Assembly (NCBI GenBank): GCA_964392325.1
Contig: CAYMPJ010000017.1
Coordinates: forward strand, 14,307 to 78,306
Direction: 5' to 3'
Length of the DNA stretch: 64,000 bases
DNA from: CALLPQ01 sp964392325
GTDB lineage: Bacteria; Pseudomonadota; Alphaproteobacteria; Caulobacterales; Parvularculaceae
Shown here one piece after another: positions 56,013 through 64,000 of this stretch; the first letter of the stretch is position 1, and each line of letters begins with the position of its first letter. The translations under genes were made by a program, and so were the position numbers. The notes beneath the pieces were generated by a model. The model made no database searches. It worked only from the letters and a program-made list of their open reading frames with translations, and had not been told where the DNA came from.

Positions 56013-56903
56013 ATGACAGACACTTCAGATAAGAATCCTCTTTCTCCAATCGGTCAACCAACAAAACCCGAGAACTCAAAAACACCGTCTTTTGATAGAG
56101 AATTGGGTGAAGTCACGCAAAAACCTCTCCAATCGAATCCACCATTGAGTTCGGGCGAACGCCCTATTGTTATTGAGGGAGATGGCGGGCTTTCTGCTGA
56201 AGGCATTGCAAAATCTTTCAAACGCCGTCCAGTTGTAAAAAATGTCTCTATGCGGGTTAATCGCGGTGAGGCGGTCGGCCTTCTCGGTCCCAATGGCGCT
56301 GGTAAAACAACCTGTTTTTATATGATTACCGGTCTCATCCCAGCCGATCAGGGACAAATCCGGATTGATGGCACCAATGTAACCCGCTTGCCAATGTACC
56401 AACGCGCCCGTCTTGGTATTGGCTACCTTCCCCAAGAGGCTTCTATTTTTCGGGGTCTTACAGTGGAACAAAACCTTCGGGCCGTTGTTGAACTCGTTGA
56501 AAAAAATAGAGACCGCCAAGAAGCATTGGTTAATGAACTATTGACGGAGTTTTCTATTACGCACATTCGCGATGCCTCAGCCCTGGCACTGTCTGGCGGT
56601 GAGCGTCGCCGGGTTGAAATTGCCAGAGCTCTTGCCACTGGCCCCGCTTATATGCTTCTTGACGAACCTTTTGCCGGTATCGACCCGCTTGCTATTGCAG
56701 ATATCCGTGATCTTGTAAGCCATCTCAAGACCAGAGGCATAGGCGTTCTCATTACAGATCATAATGTACGAGAAACATTAGATATTATAGATCGTGCATA
56801 CATTATTCACGAAGGTGAGGTATTAATAGAGGGAACACCGTCCGAAATCGTCGGGGATGAGGATGTAAGGCGGGTTTATTTGGGAGATGGCTTCCAAATG
56901 TAA
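56013..56903 (+). CDS. lptB: LPS export ABC transporter ATPase LptB
   Basis: Powers LPS extraction from the inner membrane. Seen: Walker A GPNGAGKTTCF near residue 93, the Q-loop YLPQEASIFRGL near 138, signature LSGGERRR near 193, Walker B YMLLDEPFAGIDP near 213 and ITDHNV. About 60 residues of low-complexity Pro/Ser-rich sequence precede the domain (which starts around LSAEGIAKSFKRR), an extension beyond the usual ~240 residues. lptF/lptG are not in the window. Confidence 0.93.
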   Translation: MTDTSDKNPLSPIGQPTKPENSKTPSFDRELGEVTQKPLQSNPPLSSGERPIVIEGDGGLSAEGIAKSFKRRPVVKNVSMRVNRGEAVGLLGPNGAGKTTCFYMITGLIPADQGQIRIDGTNVTRLPMYQRARLGIGYLPQEASIFRGLTVEQNLRAVVELVEKNRDRQEALVNELLTEFSITHIRDASALALSGGERRRVEIARALATGPAYMLLDEPFAGIDPLAIADIRDLVSHLKTRGIGVLITDHNVRETLDIIDRAYIIHEGEVLIEGTPSEIVGDEDVRRVYLGDGFQM

Positions 56904-56935
56904 ACAATTAGTAAAAGTAAAATTAAGGTGGGCAA

Positions 56936-58498
56936 GTGGCGTTAGGTCCAAGATTAGAGTTTAAACAATCACAACAGCTCGTGATGACACCCCAATTGCA
57001 ACAAGCCATAAAGCTGTTGCAACTTTCCAATCTCGAACTCACAGAATATGTTGAGTCGCAATTGGAAGAAAATCCATTCCTCGAACGGTTAACAGAAAAT
57101 AATGATCCTACAGCGGATAGGCGCAATGACCGCGAACAAGCGCCTCAGGAACCAAGCACCCCAAGCGCTGAAAATGCTCCCGACGAAAGCGCCATATCGC
57201 CCATCGATATGAACAGCGGTGAAAATAGCGGCGAAGCCACCCAAAGCATGGATGCAGAATATGAGGATATAGATCCCCATACTTCCGGTTCCGATAAAGC
57301 CAGCGATGAAGCAGCATCCCATGATTACAGCGTCAATGAATGGAGCAATACCAGCAGCGGCGGCTCTGCGCCCATGGATGATCGCCAATTTGATGCAACG
57401 CTCACAAAAGAGATTTCTCTCCATGAGCATCTGACCGAACAACTTCATATCAATACACGCGACCAACAGGTTTTATTGATCGGTGCCGAGCTTATCGACC
57501 AGATCGACGAAGCGGGATATTTGCGCGGCGACTTAAACGAGATGGCTGATCGTCTTGGCGCGGAAGAAAAAATTGTAACGCAAACCCTAACCCTCTTACA
57601 AAGCTTTGAGCCATGCGGCGTCGCTGCACGCGATCTCAAAGAGTGTTTGTGCCTGCAATTGCAAGAGCTTGACCGGCTTGACCCTGCAATGGCTGCTTTT
57701 ATTGAAAATATCGAGTTACTTGCCAAGGGAGATTTGGCCGGCCTCATTAAAGCGACACATGCAAGCGAAGAAGATGTGCGCGACATGATAGCAGAAGTGC
57801 GCACCTTAAATCCAAAACCCGGATATGCTTATGGCGGCACCACTGTCCAAACAGTTGTACCTGATATTTACGTCCGTCAGGGCCAGGATGGCATGTGGAA
57901 GGTTGAACTTAATTCAAACAATTTACCGCGTGTACTGATAAATCAACATTATTATGCAGAAATTAGCAGCGGTGCAAAACGCGAAGAAGATAAACTATTT
58001 CTCACCGAGCAAATGACGAATGCCAATTGGCTCGTAAAAAGTCTCGATCAACGGGCGCGAACAATTTTAAAGGTATCCAGTGAAATTGTTCGTCAACAGG
58101 ATGCATTTTTTGCGTATGGCATCAAACATTTGCGCCCGCTTAATTTAAAAGCTGTGGCCGATGCAATTGAAATGCACGAATCAACAGTAAGCCGGGCAAC
58201 GTCGAATAAATATATGGCGACACCGCGCGGACTTTTCGAGTTGAAATATTTCTTCACTGCAGCCATTGCTTCCTCGTCTGGCGGCGATGCCCATTCAGCA
58301 GAATCGGTGCGTCACCAGATCAAAGAACTGATCGAAGCAGAAACGCAAAAAACAGTTCTCTCTGATGATCGTATTGTAGAAATTCTTGGCAAGAATGGCG
58401 TAGAAATTGCCCGGCGTACAGTTGCGAAATATCGCGAAACTATGGGCATTCCTTCATCCGTACAAAGACGCAGGAACTTTGCAAAACTTGTTATGTAA
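56936..58498 (+). CDS. rpoN: RNA polymerase sigma-54 factor
   Basis: Sigma factor for enhancer-dependent promoters (-24/-12), used for nitrogen, flagella and other genes. The 520-residue protein shows the activator-interacting region I (LEFKQSQQLVMTPQLQQAIKLLQ near residue 6), an acidic region II, the core-binding part (TLNPKPGY), the helix-turn-helix ATSNKYMATPRGLFELKYFF near 420 and the RpoN box ARRTVAKYRE at about 496-505. GTG start at 56936 has AAGGTGGG upstream. Downstream of it a TetR gene on the other strand replaces the common hpf/ptsN. Confidence 0.95.
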   Translation: MALGPRLEFKQSQQLVMTPQLQQAIKLLQLSNLELTEYVESQLEENPFLERLTENNDPTADRRNDREQAPQEPSTPSAENAPDESAISPIDMNSGENSGEATQSMDAEYEDIDPHTSGSDKASDEAASHDYSVNEWSNTSSGGSAPMDDRQFDATLTKEISLHEHLTEQLHINTRDQQVLLIGAELIDQIDEAGYLRGDLNEMADRLGAEEKIVTQTLTLLQSFEPCGVAARDLKECLCLQLQELDRLDPAMAAFIENIELLAKGDLAGLIKATHASEEDVRDMIAEVRTLNPKPGYAYGGTTVQTVVPDIYVRQGQDGMWKVELNSNNLPRVLINQHYYAEISSGAKREEDKLFLTEQMTNANWLVKSLDQRARTILKVSSEIVRQQDAFFAYGIKHLRPLNLKAVADAIEMHESTVSRATSNKYMATPRGLFELKYFFTAAIASSSGGDAHSAESVRHQIKELIEAETQKTVLSDDRIVEILGKNGVEIARRTVAKYRETMGIPSSVQRRRNFAKLVM

Positions 58499-58510
58499 AA
58501 CAATCAGGCT

Positions 58511-59179
58511 CTATATCTTTATCATATTGAGATAGTGTGCAGCAGCATTTGCAAGATAATCCAGTGACCCTTTATTGCGGGCAATAATCATTGCCCCCTC
58601 AAGGCCGGAAACAAATGCCGGGGGAAAAGCTTTCGCATCAATGTCCGGTTTAATATTGCCCTCGCCTTGCCCGCGCCGGACCGCATTTTCCAACCACCTG
58701 TCTTGTTCGGCAAAAAACCCATCGACCGCCACCCGTACTTCCTCGTCCAGTGATCCGACCTCTGTGGCTAGAATACCCGCCAGGCAGACGCACCCTTGCG
58801 TGCGGAGCGTATTTTCAAATAGCCCCGCATAGGCTTCCAGTTTCTCCAGACCGGGCAAGTTGCGGGCATCAATTTCATCCAATCCCTGTTGAAAGGTAGC
58901 GCGGTAATCGGCGATGATCTCTTTGACGAGACCGCTCTTGGTGGGAAAATGATAATGGATACTCGCACTTTTAATCCCCACCGCCTCGGCCACATCGCGG
59001 AAACTAAAGCCGTTATACCCCCTGTTCTGGATCAAAGACTGGGCAATAGAAATGATCTCTTGCGCCTTGGCTGGGCGATTCGTTGGGCGCTTGGCTGAAT
59101 TTGAACCAGCATTCGTCATGTCGGGGGTCATATCGGTACTCATAGTGTGACTCATAATGCGACTCTGGGGGGTATTCAA
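58511..59179 (-). CDS. TetR/AcrR-family repressor
   Basis: The helix-turn-helix lies in the N-terminal region after a variable leader: IISIAQSLIQNRGYNGFSFRDVAEAVGIKSASIHYHFPTKSGL, with the TetR signature YHFPTKSGL near residue 76-84. A ligand-binding region with C-terminal ARNKGSLDYLANAAAHYLN follows. The first 30 residues (several Met) are low complexity; the true start could be a later ATG. It is divergent from the glutathione S-transferase gene and likely represses both at the operator between them. Confidence 0.9.
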   Translation of the reverse strand: MNTPQSRIMSHTMSTDMTPDMTNAGSNSAKRPTNRPAKAQEIISIAQSLIQNRGYNGFSFRDVAEAVGIKSASIHYHFPTKSGLVKEIIADYRATFQQGLDEIDARNLPGLEKLEAYAGLFENTLRTQGCVCLAGILATEVGSLDEEVRVAVDGFFAEQDRWLENAVRRGQGEGNIKPDIDAKAFPPAFVSGLEGAMIIARNKGSLDYLANAAAHYLNMIKI

Positions 59180-59219
59180 ATTTTCACGCAGCCGTTACCT
59201 ATCAACTACTAGATATATC

Positions 59220-59248
59220 TTGACGGCGCAAGTTTTAGCAATTATCAA
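59220..59248 (+). promoter_or_regulatory. promoter of the glutathione S-transferase gene
   Basis: TTGACG (59220-59225), 17-base spacer, TATCAA (59243-59248). The predicted start site near 59255 lies at the left edge of the inverted repeat, so bound repressor would block initiation. Confidence 0.5.
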
Positions 59249-59253
59249 CCAGT

Positions 59254-59277
59254 ACATATAGACACCTATCTATATGT
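59254..59277. promoter_or_regulatory. TetR-type operator, perfect inverted repeat
   Basis: ACATATAGA-CACCTA-TCTATATGT: 9-base arms, 6-base spacer. The core TAGAC...TCTA recalls operators of NemR/AcuR-like TetR regulators that control glutathione or electrophile defence genes. It lies between the divergent TetR and GST genes. Confidence 0.75.
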
Positions 59278-59345
59278 AGGTAGCTAATATCTAAACCAGA
59301 AATATCCACCCCTCAGTGGGCAAAATATAACAGCAAGCGAAACAT

Positions 59346-60017
59346 ATGGCCAATATTTTTAACCTATTCCAGTCCAGGAAACCAAACACCCAGATGAAGA
59401 TTTATGACGTCGAGAACTTCCCCAATCCGGTACGGGTGCGCATTGCCCTCGCCGAAAAGAACGCGTTCGAGCAAGTCGAGTTCATCCCTGTTGATGTCAT
59501 GAACGGCGAACACCGCACAGCCGCTTTCAGAGCCAAAAACCCTGATGCTGCTGTTCCCTGTCTGGAGCTTGAAGATGGCACAACCATTAGCCAATGCACG
59601 GCCATCACGGAATATATTGATGCCAAATTCGAAGGACCGTCCCTGACCGGGGGCACCGACCCCAAGCAGCGCGGTCTTGTTCACATGATGAACCGCCGCG
59701 CCGAAGCGGGCCTGCTGGATGCTGTTGGTGACTATTTCCACCATGCAACCCCCGGCCTTGGTCCGGATTTAGAAACCTACCAAAATGCGGATTGGGGCAA
59801 TCGCCGCAAAGAGGTTGCGACCCAGACCATGGGCTATCTCGATAGCGTTTTGGCAAGACAGCCCTATCTAGCGGGACAAGACTTCTCTATGGCAGACATA
59901 ACCGCTTTTGCCGGACTTGCTTTTGCAGATTTTGCCTCGGTTGATATTCCGGCGAGGTTGACCAATTTGAATGCATGGCGTGGCCGCGTCGCATCGCGCC
60001 CTAGCTGCGGCGGTTAA
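59346..60017 (+). CDS. glutathione S-transferase
   Basis: A 223-residue protein, with the thioredoxin-like N-domain (MKIYDVENFPNPVRVRIALAEK, then NPDAAVPCLELEDGTTISQCTAI, the cis-Pro and glutathione-binding Glu/Ser region) and a helical C-domain with LARQPYLAGQDFSMADITAF (N-capping box). Probably conjugates or isomerises electrophiles. ATG 59394 would omit 16 residues and is an alternative start. Regulated by the adjacent TetR; an intrinsic terminator follows it. Confidence 0.9.
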   Translation: MANIFNLFQSRKPNTQMKIYDVENFPNPVRVRIALAEKNAFEQVEFIPVDVMNGEHRTAAFRAKNPDAAVPCLELEDGTTISQCTAITEYIDAKFEGPSLTGGTDPKQRGLVHMMNRRAEAGLLDAVGDYFHHATPGLGPDLETYQNADWGNRRKEVATQTMGYLDSVLARQPYLAGQDFSMADITAFAGLAFADFASVDIPARLTNLNAWRGRVASRPSCGG

Positions 60018-60031
60018 ATCCCCTACCTTAA

Positions 60032-60065
60032 TGGCCCGGCAAGTGTGCGCCGGGTCATTTTTTTA
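60032..60065 (+). terminator. intrinsic terminator after the GST gene
   Basis: TGGCCCGGC (60032-60040) pairs with GCCGGGTCA (60049-60057) across an 8-base loop, followed by eight T. A strong rho-independent terminator, so the next gene probably has its own promoter or read-through. Confidence 0.85.
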
Positions 60066-60107
60066 CCGTGCGCATACATAAACCAAAAATTTTAATCGGG
60101 ATTCCAG

Positions 60108-60950
60108 ATGCCCAATGCAATCGAAAAAAATCCGGCGGCCCGCCATCAGCTCTCAGGCACGATCACGGCTGATCTGAACTATATTCGCCCTGACGCGACC
60201 ATGGCCCCTGAAGTTATTTATTCCGGCGGCGCCGCGCCGCAAGCTTATAATGACGCTTATAAATTCATGGCAGCTGAAATTACCGATGCCCGCAGCATGG
60301 CTTCGAAATTCAACATTCACGCCCAAGGCTTCGAGCTGGTCACATCACCCACCCGCAATAATAATTTCGACAATGACGAAATCATCAAGGGCACCTATTA
60401 TGACGAGGTCGGAGATATTGTCCGCAAGACCACCGGCGCGGACGAGGTTTTTGTTTTTGATCACACGGTTCGGCGTGGGCAAAAAAACAGCGTTCGAAAA
60501 CCGGCGCACCATGTCCACAATGATTATACAATGAATACCGGTCTTACGCGGGCCCAAGAAGCCATAGGGACGCAAGCTTTTGAAAAAATGAAAGGCCGCC
60601 GCATGATCCAGATCAATGTCTGGCGCGCTCTCAACCCGATTGTCCAGCGCTCTCCCCTTGCCTTTTGTGATAGCGCGACCATCAAGCCCGATGATCTCAT
60701 CCCCACCAAAATCCATTTCACTGATAATGACCATATTGGCGAGATTTTCGCGTTGCGCAAAGCAGCGGGCCAGAAATGGTATTATTTTTCTGAAATGCTG
60801 CATCATGAAGCGGTGCTGATCAAGGGATATGATACGGATACAGACCAAGTGGCCCGGTTCACGCCGCACACGGCTTTTGAATATCCAGATCAAGACCCCG
60901 CAACCCCGCCCCGTAAGAGTATCGAGACGCGCACATTTGCATTCTTTTAA
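60108..60950 (+). CDS. CmcJ/NvfI-family oxidoreductase
   Basis: A 280-residue protein of the CmcJ/NvfI family (iron/2-oxoglutarate-type oxygenases). Evidence: EVFVFDHTVRRG near residue 116, HHVHNDYTMNTG near 138 (His-x-Asp metal-ligand pattern), MIQINVWRALNPIVQRSPLAFCD near 165 and YYFSEMLHHEAVLIKGYD near 222 (second His). Substrate is unknown. It follows GST and precedes a cupin gene by 22 bases. Confidence 0.78.
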   Translation: MPNAIEKNPAARHQLSGTITADLNYIRPDATMAPEVIYSGGAAPQAYNDAYKFMAAEITDARSMASKFNIHAQGFELVTSPTRNNNFDNDEIIKGTYYDEVGDIVRKTTGADEVFVFDHTVRRGQKNSVRKPAHHVHNDYTMNTGLTRAQEAIGTQAFEKMKGRRMIQINVWRALNPIVQRSPLAFCDSATIKPDDLIPTKIHFTDNDHIGEIFALRKAAGQKWYYFSEMLHHEAVLIKGYDTDTDQVARFTPHTAFEYPDQDPATPPRKSIETRTFAFF

Positions 60951-60972
60951 AAACTATCGGAATATCTGACTT

Positions 60973-61650
60973 ATGGAGCTTCATGCCGATTTTACCAAGC
61001 GCGTTCTGATCCACACGGACGAAATCGATTGGGTCGCTTCGCCAATGGCCGGTGTTGACCGGCGGATGCTGGACCGTATCGGAGACGAGGTCGCGCGCGC
61101 CACCTCTATTGTCCGCTATGCGCCGGGCAGTCATTTCTCGCAGCACACCCATGGCGGCGGCGAGGAATTCATTGTCCTTGAAGGGATTTTTCAAGATGAA
61201 CACGGGGATTATCCCGCTGGCGCCTATGTGCGAAACCCGCCAACCTCTTTTCATACGCCGGGCTCCGCGCCGGGCTGTGTCATCTTCGTCAAGCTCTGGC
61301 AGTTTGATATGGAAGACCGCACATCGGTAAAAACCAATTTGAATGAGGCCGAGCCAAAAGATGCGCCCGGCCGGCCCGGTGTGAAATTAACGCAATTATT
61401 CGAAGATGCGCGCGAAACGGTAAATCTGGAAGTGTGGGAAGCGGAGGCAACCATAACCCTCGATGTCCCCGACGGCGCAGAGCTTCTGGTGCTCGATGGC
61501 TCCTTCGAAGAAGGCGGCGAAATGTTGCGCAAAAATTCATGGCTGCGCCTACCCCGCGGCGCGCACCTCACCGCCAAAACCGGCCCCCTAGGCGCAAAAG
61601 TCTGGATAAAAACCCGCCACCTGCGTTTTGTAGCCCCGCCCGCCATTTAA
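60973..61650 (+). CDS. ChrR-like two-domain cupin protein
   Basis: A 225-residue protein of two cupin folds. The first has the metal motif FSQHTHGGGEEFIVLEG near residues 55-70 (HxH...E) and PPTSFHTPG as second His; the second (about residues 130-222) is degenerate, with ELLVLDGSFEEGGE but no His pair. Resembles the C-terminal domain of ChrR anti-sigma factors but lacks the zinc anti-sigma domain, so it is probably a stand-alone metal-binding cupin. Likely co-transcribed with the CmcJ-type gene. Confidence 0.8.
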   Translation: MELHADFTKRVLIHTDEIDWVASPMAGVDRRMLDRIGDEVARATSIVRYAPGSHFSQHTHGGGEEFIVLEGIFQDEHGDYPAGAYVRNPPTSFHTPGSAPGCVIFVKLWQFDMEDRTSVKTNLNEAEPKDAPGRPGVKLTQLFEDARETVNLEVWEAEATITLDVPDGAELLVLDGSFEEGGEMLRKNSWLRLPRGAHLTAKTGPLGAKVWIKTRHLRFVAPPAI

Positions 61651-61736
61651 GCGATGATGGAAATAGGGCGAACCAAGAGCTTTGCTTTTGTTAGGGATGT
61701 TGGGCGTGGTGATAGGGGGCAAAGCAGATTTTAGGT

Positions 61737-61767
61737 GAGCGTCTTAAATCGCCCAAAGTAAGTCGCT
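61737..61767. repeat. hairpin repeat, copy 1
   Basis: AGCGTCTTA (61738-61746) and TAAGTCGCT (61759-61767) form a 9-base stem with one central mismatch around the loop AATCGCCCAAAG. Similar to the element at 63941-63977. Confidence 0.6.
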
Positions 61768-61827
61768 GGACTATCCTTTGTACAATTGATATAATCGGCA
61801 TTGTGTTTTTATCGGGGGTACCGACCA

Positions 61828-63090
61828 ATGACTTGGCGCACAATTTCCACTGCCATTGCTGTAATGTTTGGACTTGCTGCATGTAATGCGACATCCGAGA
61901 ACAAAAGCGACGTTGTTGCCAACATAGTGGTAGGCGACCTCAGCGTGAGTTGCGCAGAGGATCCGGCATGTGTAAATCGCATCCATCCTGATATCCCAAT
62001 GGTTGCCGAAGCTGATCTCGGCGAGCGCATCGTGTTTTTTAGTCGCGATGCTTTCGATCTAACGCTTGACCCTGCTGAATTCTCAAGCGCGAAAAGAAAC
62101 CCCCGAGAAGGCGTCGGCGTTGTCCATGCGCTGACCGGGCCGGTGCATATCAATGGTGCCAAAGCAGGCGACGTGTTAGCTATCTCTATCGAGGCGCTTA
62201 AACCCGCCAAGGTCGGCTGGACAGAAGTAGGACCATTTGGTTTTGCAGCTGACCAATTCGGAACCGACGGCCGTTTTATCGTTTGGCGTTTAAATGACAA
62301 CTATGCCGAAAGCGATGCATTGCCGGGTATACGGATTCCCAACGCAAGTTTCCCCGGCGTTGTAACAACCTTACCGGACAAAAAATTGCATGCTGATATA
62401 CTCGCGCGAGAGACGCAGCTGCTCGAGGCTGGAGGATCGGTTATCCCTCCCGATCCGGTGGAAGCAAAACCGGCAAAAATTTGTGGGGTAGATGGATTGA
62501 AACCGTCAGAATGCCTCCGGACAGTGCCACCGCGTGAGCATGGAGGTAATTTGGATATCCGCTATGTCACTACTGGTACGACGTTGTATTTGCCATGCCT
62601 AATTGATGGATGCGGTCTGTCCGTTGGTGATTTTCATTATGCGCAAGGCGACGGAGAAGTGGCAGGCACAGCGATCGAAATGGGCGGTAAACTGACGGTT
62701 ACCACCCGCATTGCCGAAAATCCGCCTGACCTTTCTCGTGGTCCGCACTACGAGGGCCCGGCGTCCGCACTTAGGATACCGTCTGAGCGCTTTTACGCAG
62801 TAACTGGATTTCCGCTGAAGGAAGAAGGTAGCATACCCGCGAACTTAGCCTACCTCGAGTCCTCCAAAATTTCGAGTCTAAGCAACCTTTCAGGCGATAT
62901 CAATCTTGCTGCACGCAATGCACTGGCCGCAATGATCGACTACATCATGACAGAGTATGGATACGACCAGGCGCAAGCATATATCATTGCGAGTGTTGCG
63001 GTTGATCTACGTATTGGGCAACTCGTTGACGTGCCGAATGTCGGGGTAACAGCGATCCTACCCTTAGATATTTTTGTCGAACGCGAATAG
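61828..63090 (+). CDS. acetamidase/formamidase-family lipoprotein
   Basis: Family hydrolases cut small amides to ammonia. The ATG at 61828 gives a lipoprotein signal (AVMFGLAAC); a frame start at 61801 lies further upstream without need. Motifs of the FmdA/AmdA family: HALTGPVHINGAKAGDVLAISIEALKP near residue 90, GNLDIRYVTTGTTLYLPCLIDGCGLSVGDFHYAQGDGEVAGTAIEM near residue 245, and YIIASVAVDLRIGQLVDVPNVGVTAILP at the end. Periplasmic anchoring of such an enzyme is unusual, as family members are typically cytoplasmic. Confidence 0.85.
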   Translation: MTWRTISTAIAVMFGLAACNATSENKSDVVANIVVGDLSVSCAEDPACVNRIHPDIPMVAEADLGERIVFFSRDAFDLTLDPAEFSSAKRNPREGVGVVHALTGPVHINGAKAGDVLAISIEALKPAKVGWTEVGPFGFAADQFGTDGRFIVWRLNDNYAESDALPGIRIPNASFPGVVTTLPDKKLHADILARETQLLEAGGSVIPPDPVEAKPAKICGVDGLKPSECLRTVPPREHGGNLDIRYVTTGTTLYLPCLIDGCGLSVGDFHYAQGDGEVAGTAIEMGGKLTVTTRIAENPPDLSRGPHYEGPASALRIPSERFYAVTGFPLKEEGSIPANLAYLESSKISSLSNLSGDINLAARNALAAMIDYIMTEYGYDQAQAYIIASVAVDLRIGQLVDVPNVGVTAILPLDIFVERE

Positions 63091-63352
63091 ACCTTACTGC
63101 AGAAGAATCGCACGTACGCTTAAGGCAAATTTTGCAACGGACCCGCTGTTCAGTATTATCATTCCAATGTCTGAGATTAGCGAATAGTAGCCAAAGCGTA
63201 AACGCCCTTCTTTGAGCGGTTCAGCCACTCGTCCAATGCCGCTTTTGCCCCACTTTACGCATCTGGCCTGTTCTCCCCAAAAACGAGCATTAGAAGTTAG
63301 GGTCTTCGACGTTTTGTGTGATGCCGCGTAACAGCATTATTTCACCCCCTTG

Positions 63353-63724
63353 TTACTTAGGCTCAACAATGAGATAGACGATTGTCGTATCGCCAATGTT
63401 CATCACTTCGTGCCAAGCCGTTCCGGGGCTGGCGATGCTGGAGCCTTTGACGAGTTCGACCTCCCGAACGCCATTTTCGTCAGTCAAGCGGCCCTTTCCT
63501 CCTTCGAGCGTGTAACCAAAATGTGGATCATGATAATGACGCTCGTGGCCCGTGTTTGGCTCGAATGTGCAGCGCAGAACTCTTTGTTTAGCATCTTCGT
63601 GAAGGGTTTCGCAGACCGGCTTACCCTGCCAACCTGCCTCCAATGGATCCGGTAGAGATGTTGACGTCCCACACGCTACAATGAGGGGTATTAAGACCAG
63701 CGCAGTTGATAGAGTTTTTTTCAT
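63353..63724 (-). CDS. cupin-domain lipoprotein
   Basis: The ATG at 63724, with AAGAAG upstream, starts a lipoprotein signal (LIPLIVAC, Cys near residue 18). A cupin fold follows: GHERHYHDPHFGYTLEGGKG (His pair and acidic turn), PGTAWHEVMNIGDT with the second His near the end. An upstream frame start at 63835 is not supported. Small secreted cupins are of unsettled function. The gene is convergent with the acetamidase gene, separated by about 260 bases of noncoding DNA in which I see no gene. Confidence 0.8.
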   Translation of the reverse strand: MKKTLSTALVLIPLIVACGTSTSLPDPLEAGWQGKPVCETLHEDAKQRVLRCTFEPNTGHERHYHDPHFGYTLEGGKGRLTDENGVREVELVKGSSIASPGTAWHEVMNIGDTTIVYLIVEPK

Positions 63725-63910
63725 ATTTTTCTTCTTGTTTATATTATCGATCCAAACATAAATGTTCGCGGCCACAATCCCAACCGCGAACCGGTTCTGG
63801 TCTTTGACGTGTTTGGTAATGCTTCGAAGTAACAATGTGCGCCCCTAATTTTTTGGGAAAATTAGCACGCAATCTTTGAAAAGTCATTTGATAATCGTCA
63901 TTTGGCGAAG

Positions 63911-63935
63911 GTCTGCTTTTGCCAGCATAGCAGAC
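63911..63935. repeat. GTCTGCT/AGCAGAC palindrome
   Basis: Perfect 7-base arms with an 11-base loop (TTTGCCAGCAT), immediately before the next hairpin repeat. Intergenic; no T-run, so not a terminator. Confidence 0.55.
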
Positions 63936-63940
63936 ATTAC

Positions 63941-63977
63941 ACGAGCGGCTTAAAATCGCCCCAAGTAAGACGCTCGT
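63941..63977. repeat. hairpin repeat, copy 2
   Basis: ACGAGCGGCTTA (63941-63952) pairs with TAAGACGCTCGT (63966-63977) with one mismatch, around AAATCGCCCCAAG. The loop and inner stem match the copy at 61737-61767, while the central stem pair differs in each copy. Confidence 0.65.
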
Positions 63978-64000
63978 TGATATTTACCAAGCTCTGAACG

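Noticed and set aside
61737..63977. Integron cassette with attC sites
   Set aside because: The hairpin repeats lack the GTTRRRY/RYYYAAC core sites and no integrase gene is visible.

Overview
The window is a chromosomal piece of an alphaproteobacterium, probably a free-living Gram-negative marine or aquatic one. Evidence: a class I lysyl-tRNA synthetase, the blocks ftsE-ftsX-ydcF-plsC-DUF2125, DUF952-pyrD, anmK/tyrS (divergent) and rnd-lptC-lptA-lptB-rpoN, which are typical alphaproteobacterial arrangements, plus flagellar rod genes and many lipoproteins. I cannot fix the order. No rRNA, tRNA, CRISPR array, insertion sequence or prophage block was recognised.

Layout. 1-5.8 kb: a truncated zinc-ribbon/DUF3426 gene, then cell-division ftsEX, a YdcF-type envelope protein, an acyltransferase (plsC) and DUF2125. 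5.8-16.3 kb: mixed housekeeping and small envelope genes (MFS carrier, lysK, GIY-YIG, TerB, SnoaL-like lipoprotein, SLC13 carrier, DUF2147, TPR, DUF952, pyrD, DUF302, patatin). 16.4-17.8 kb: flgB-flgC-(small membrane protein)-fliE. 17.9-19.4 kb: tdk and dapF on the minus strand.

19.7-32.5 kb is the most unusual region. A giant LEPR-XLL/DUF4347/VCBS/cadherin-like surface protein is followed by four tightly packed genes: a TolC-like outer-membrane lipoprotein, a HlyD adaptor, a GAF-like/HlyD adaptor, and a PqqD-like/M50 metalloprotease/HlyD fusion. No ABC ATPase is present and the giant protein shows no RTX repeats, so this looks like a dedicated export or processing machine that differs from ordinary type I secretion. 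The giant gene contains a 100-N assembly gap. The gap flanks show that it hides a collapsed repeat: 534 bases (or 534 plus a multiple of 996) restore the reading frame exactly, giving a protein of at least about 2,401 residues.

33.2-37.3 kb is a riboflavin operon, ribD-ribE-ribB-ribH-folE, under an FMN riboswitch whose terminator hairpin ends at the ribD start codon. It carries folE (GTP cyclohydrolase I) and has no ribA. 37.3-39.9 kb holds anmK and tyrS. 40.5-45.0 kb is a four-gene inositol-phosphate cassette: inositol-3-phosphate synthase, CDP-alcohol phosphotransferase, flippase and a sugar-phosphate-type nucleotidyltransferase, suggesting a phosphoinositol lipid or glycan. 45.0-54.2 kb has ggt, a haloalkane-dehalogenase-like hydrolase with an altered nucleophile, lpd, a Kazal lipoprotein, an antiporter-like protein lacking the usual ion-binding Asn-Asp, an orphan holin-like protein, thiO and rnd. 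54.5-58.5 kb is lptC-lptA-lptB-rpoN. 58.5-61.7 kb is a TetR gene divergent from a glutathione S-transferase with a 24-base operator between them, then a CmcJ/NvfI-type oxidoreductase and a two-domain cupin. 61.7-64 kb carries an acetamidase-family lipoprotein and a cupin lipoprotein, flanked by two related hairpin repeats.

Limits: all names come from reading motifs and architecture by eye; no database search was made. Start codons were adjusted where a Shine-Dalgarno sequence or signal peptide supports it.
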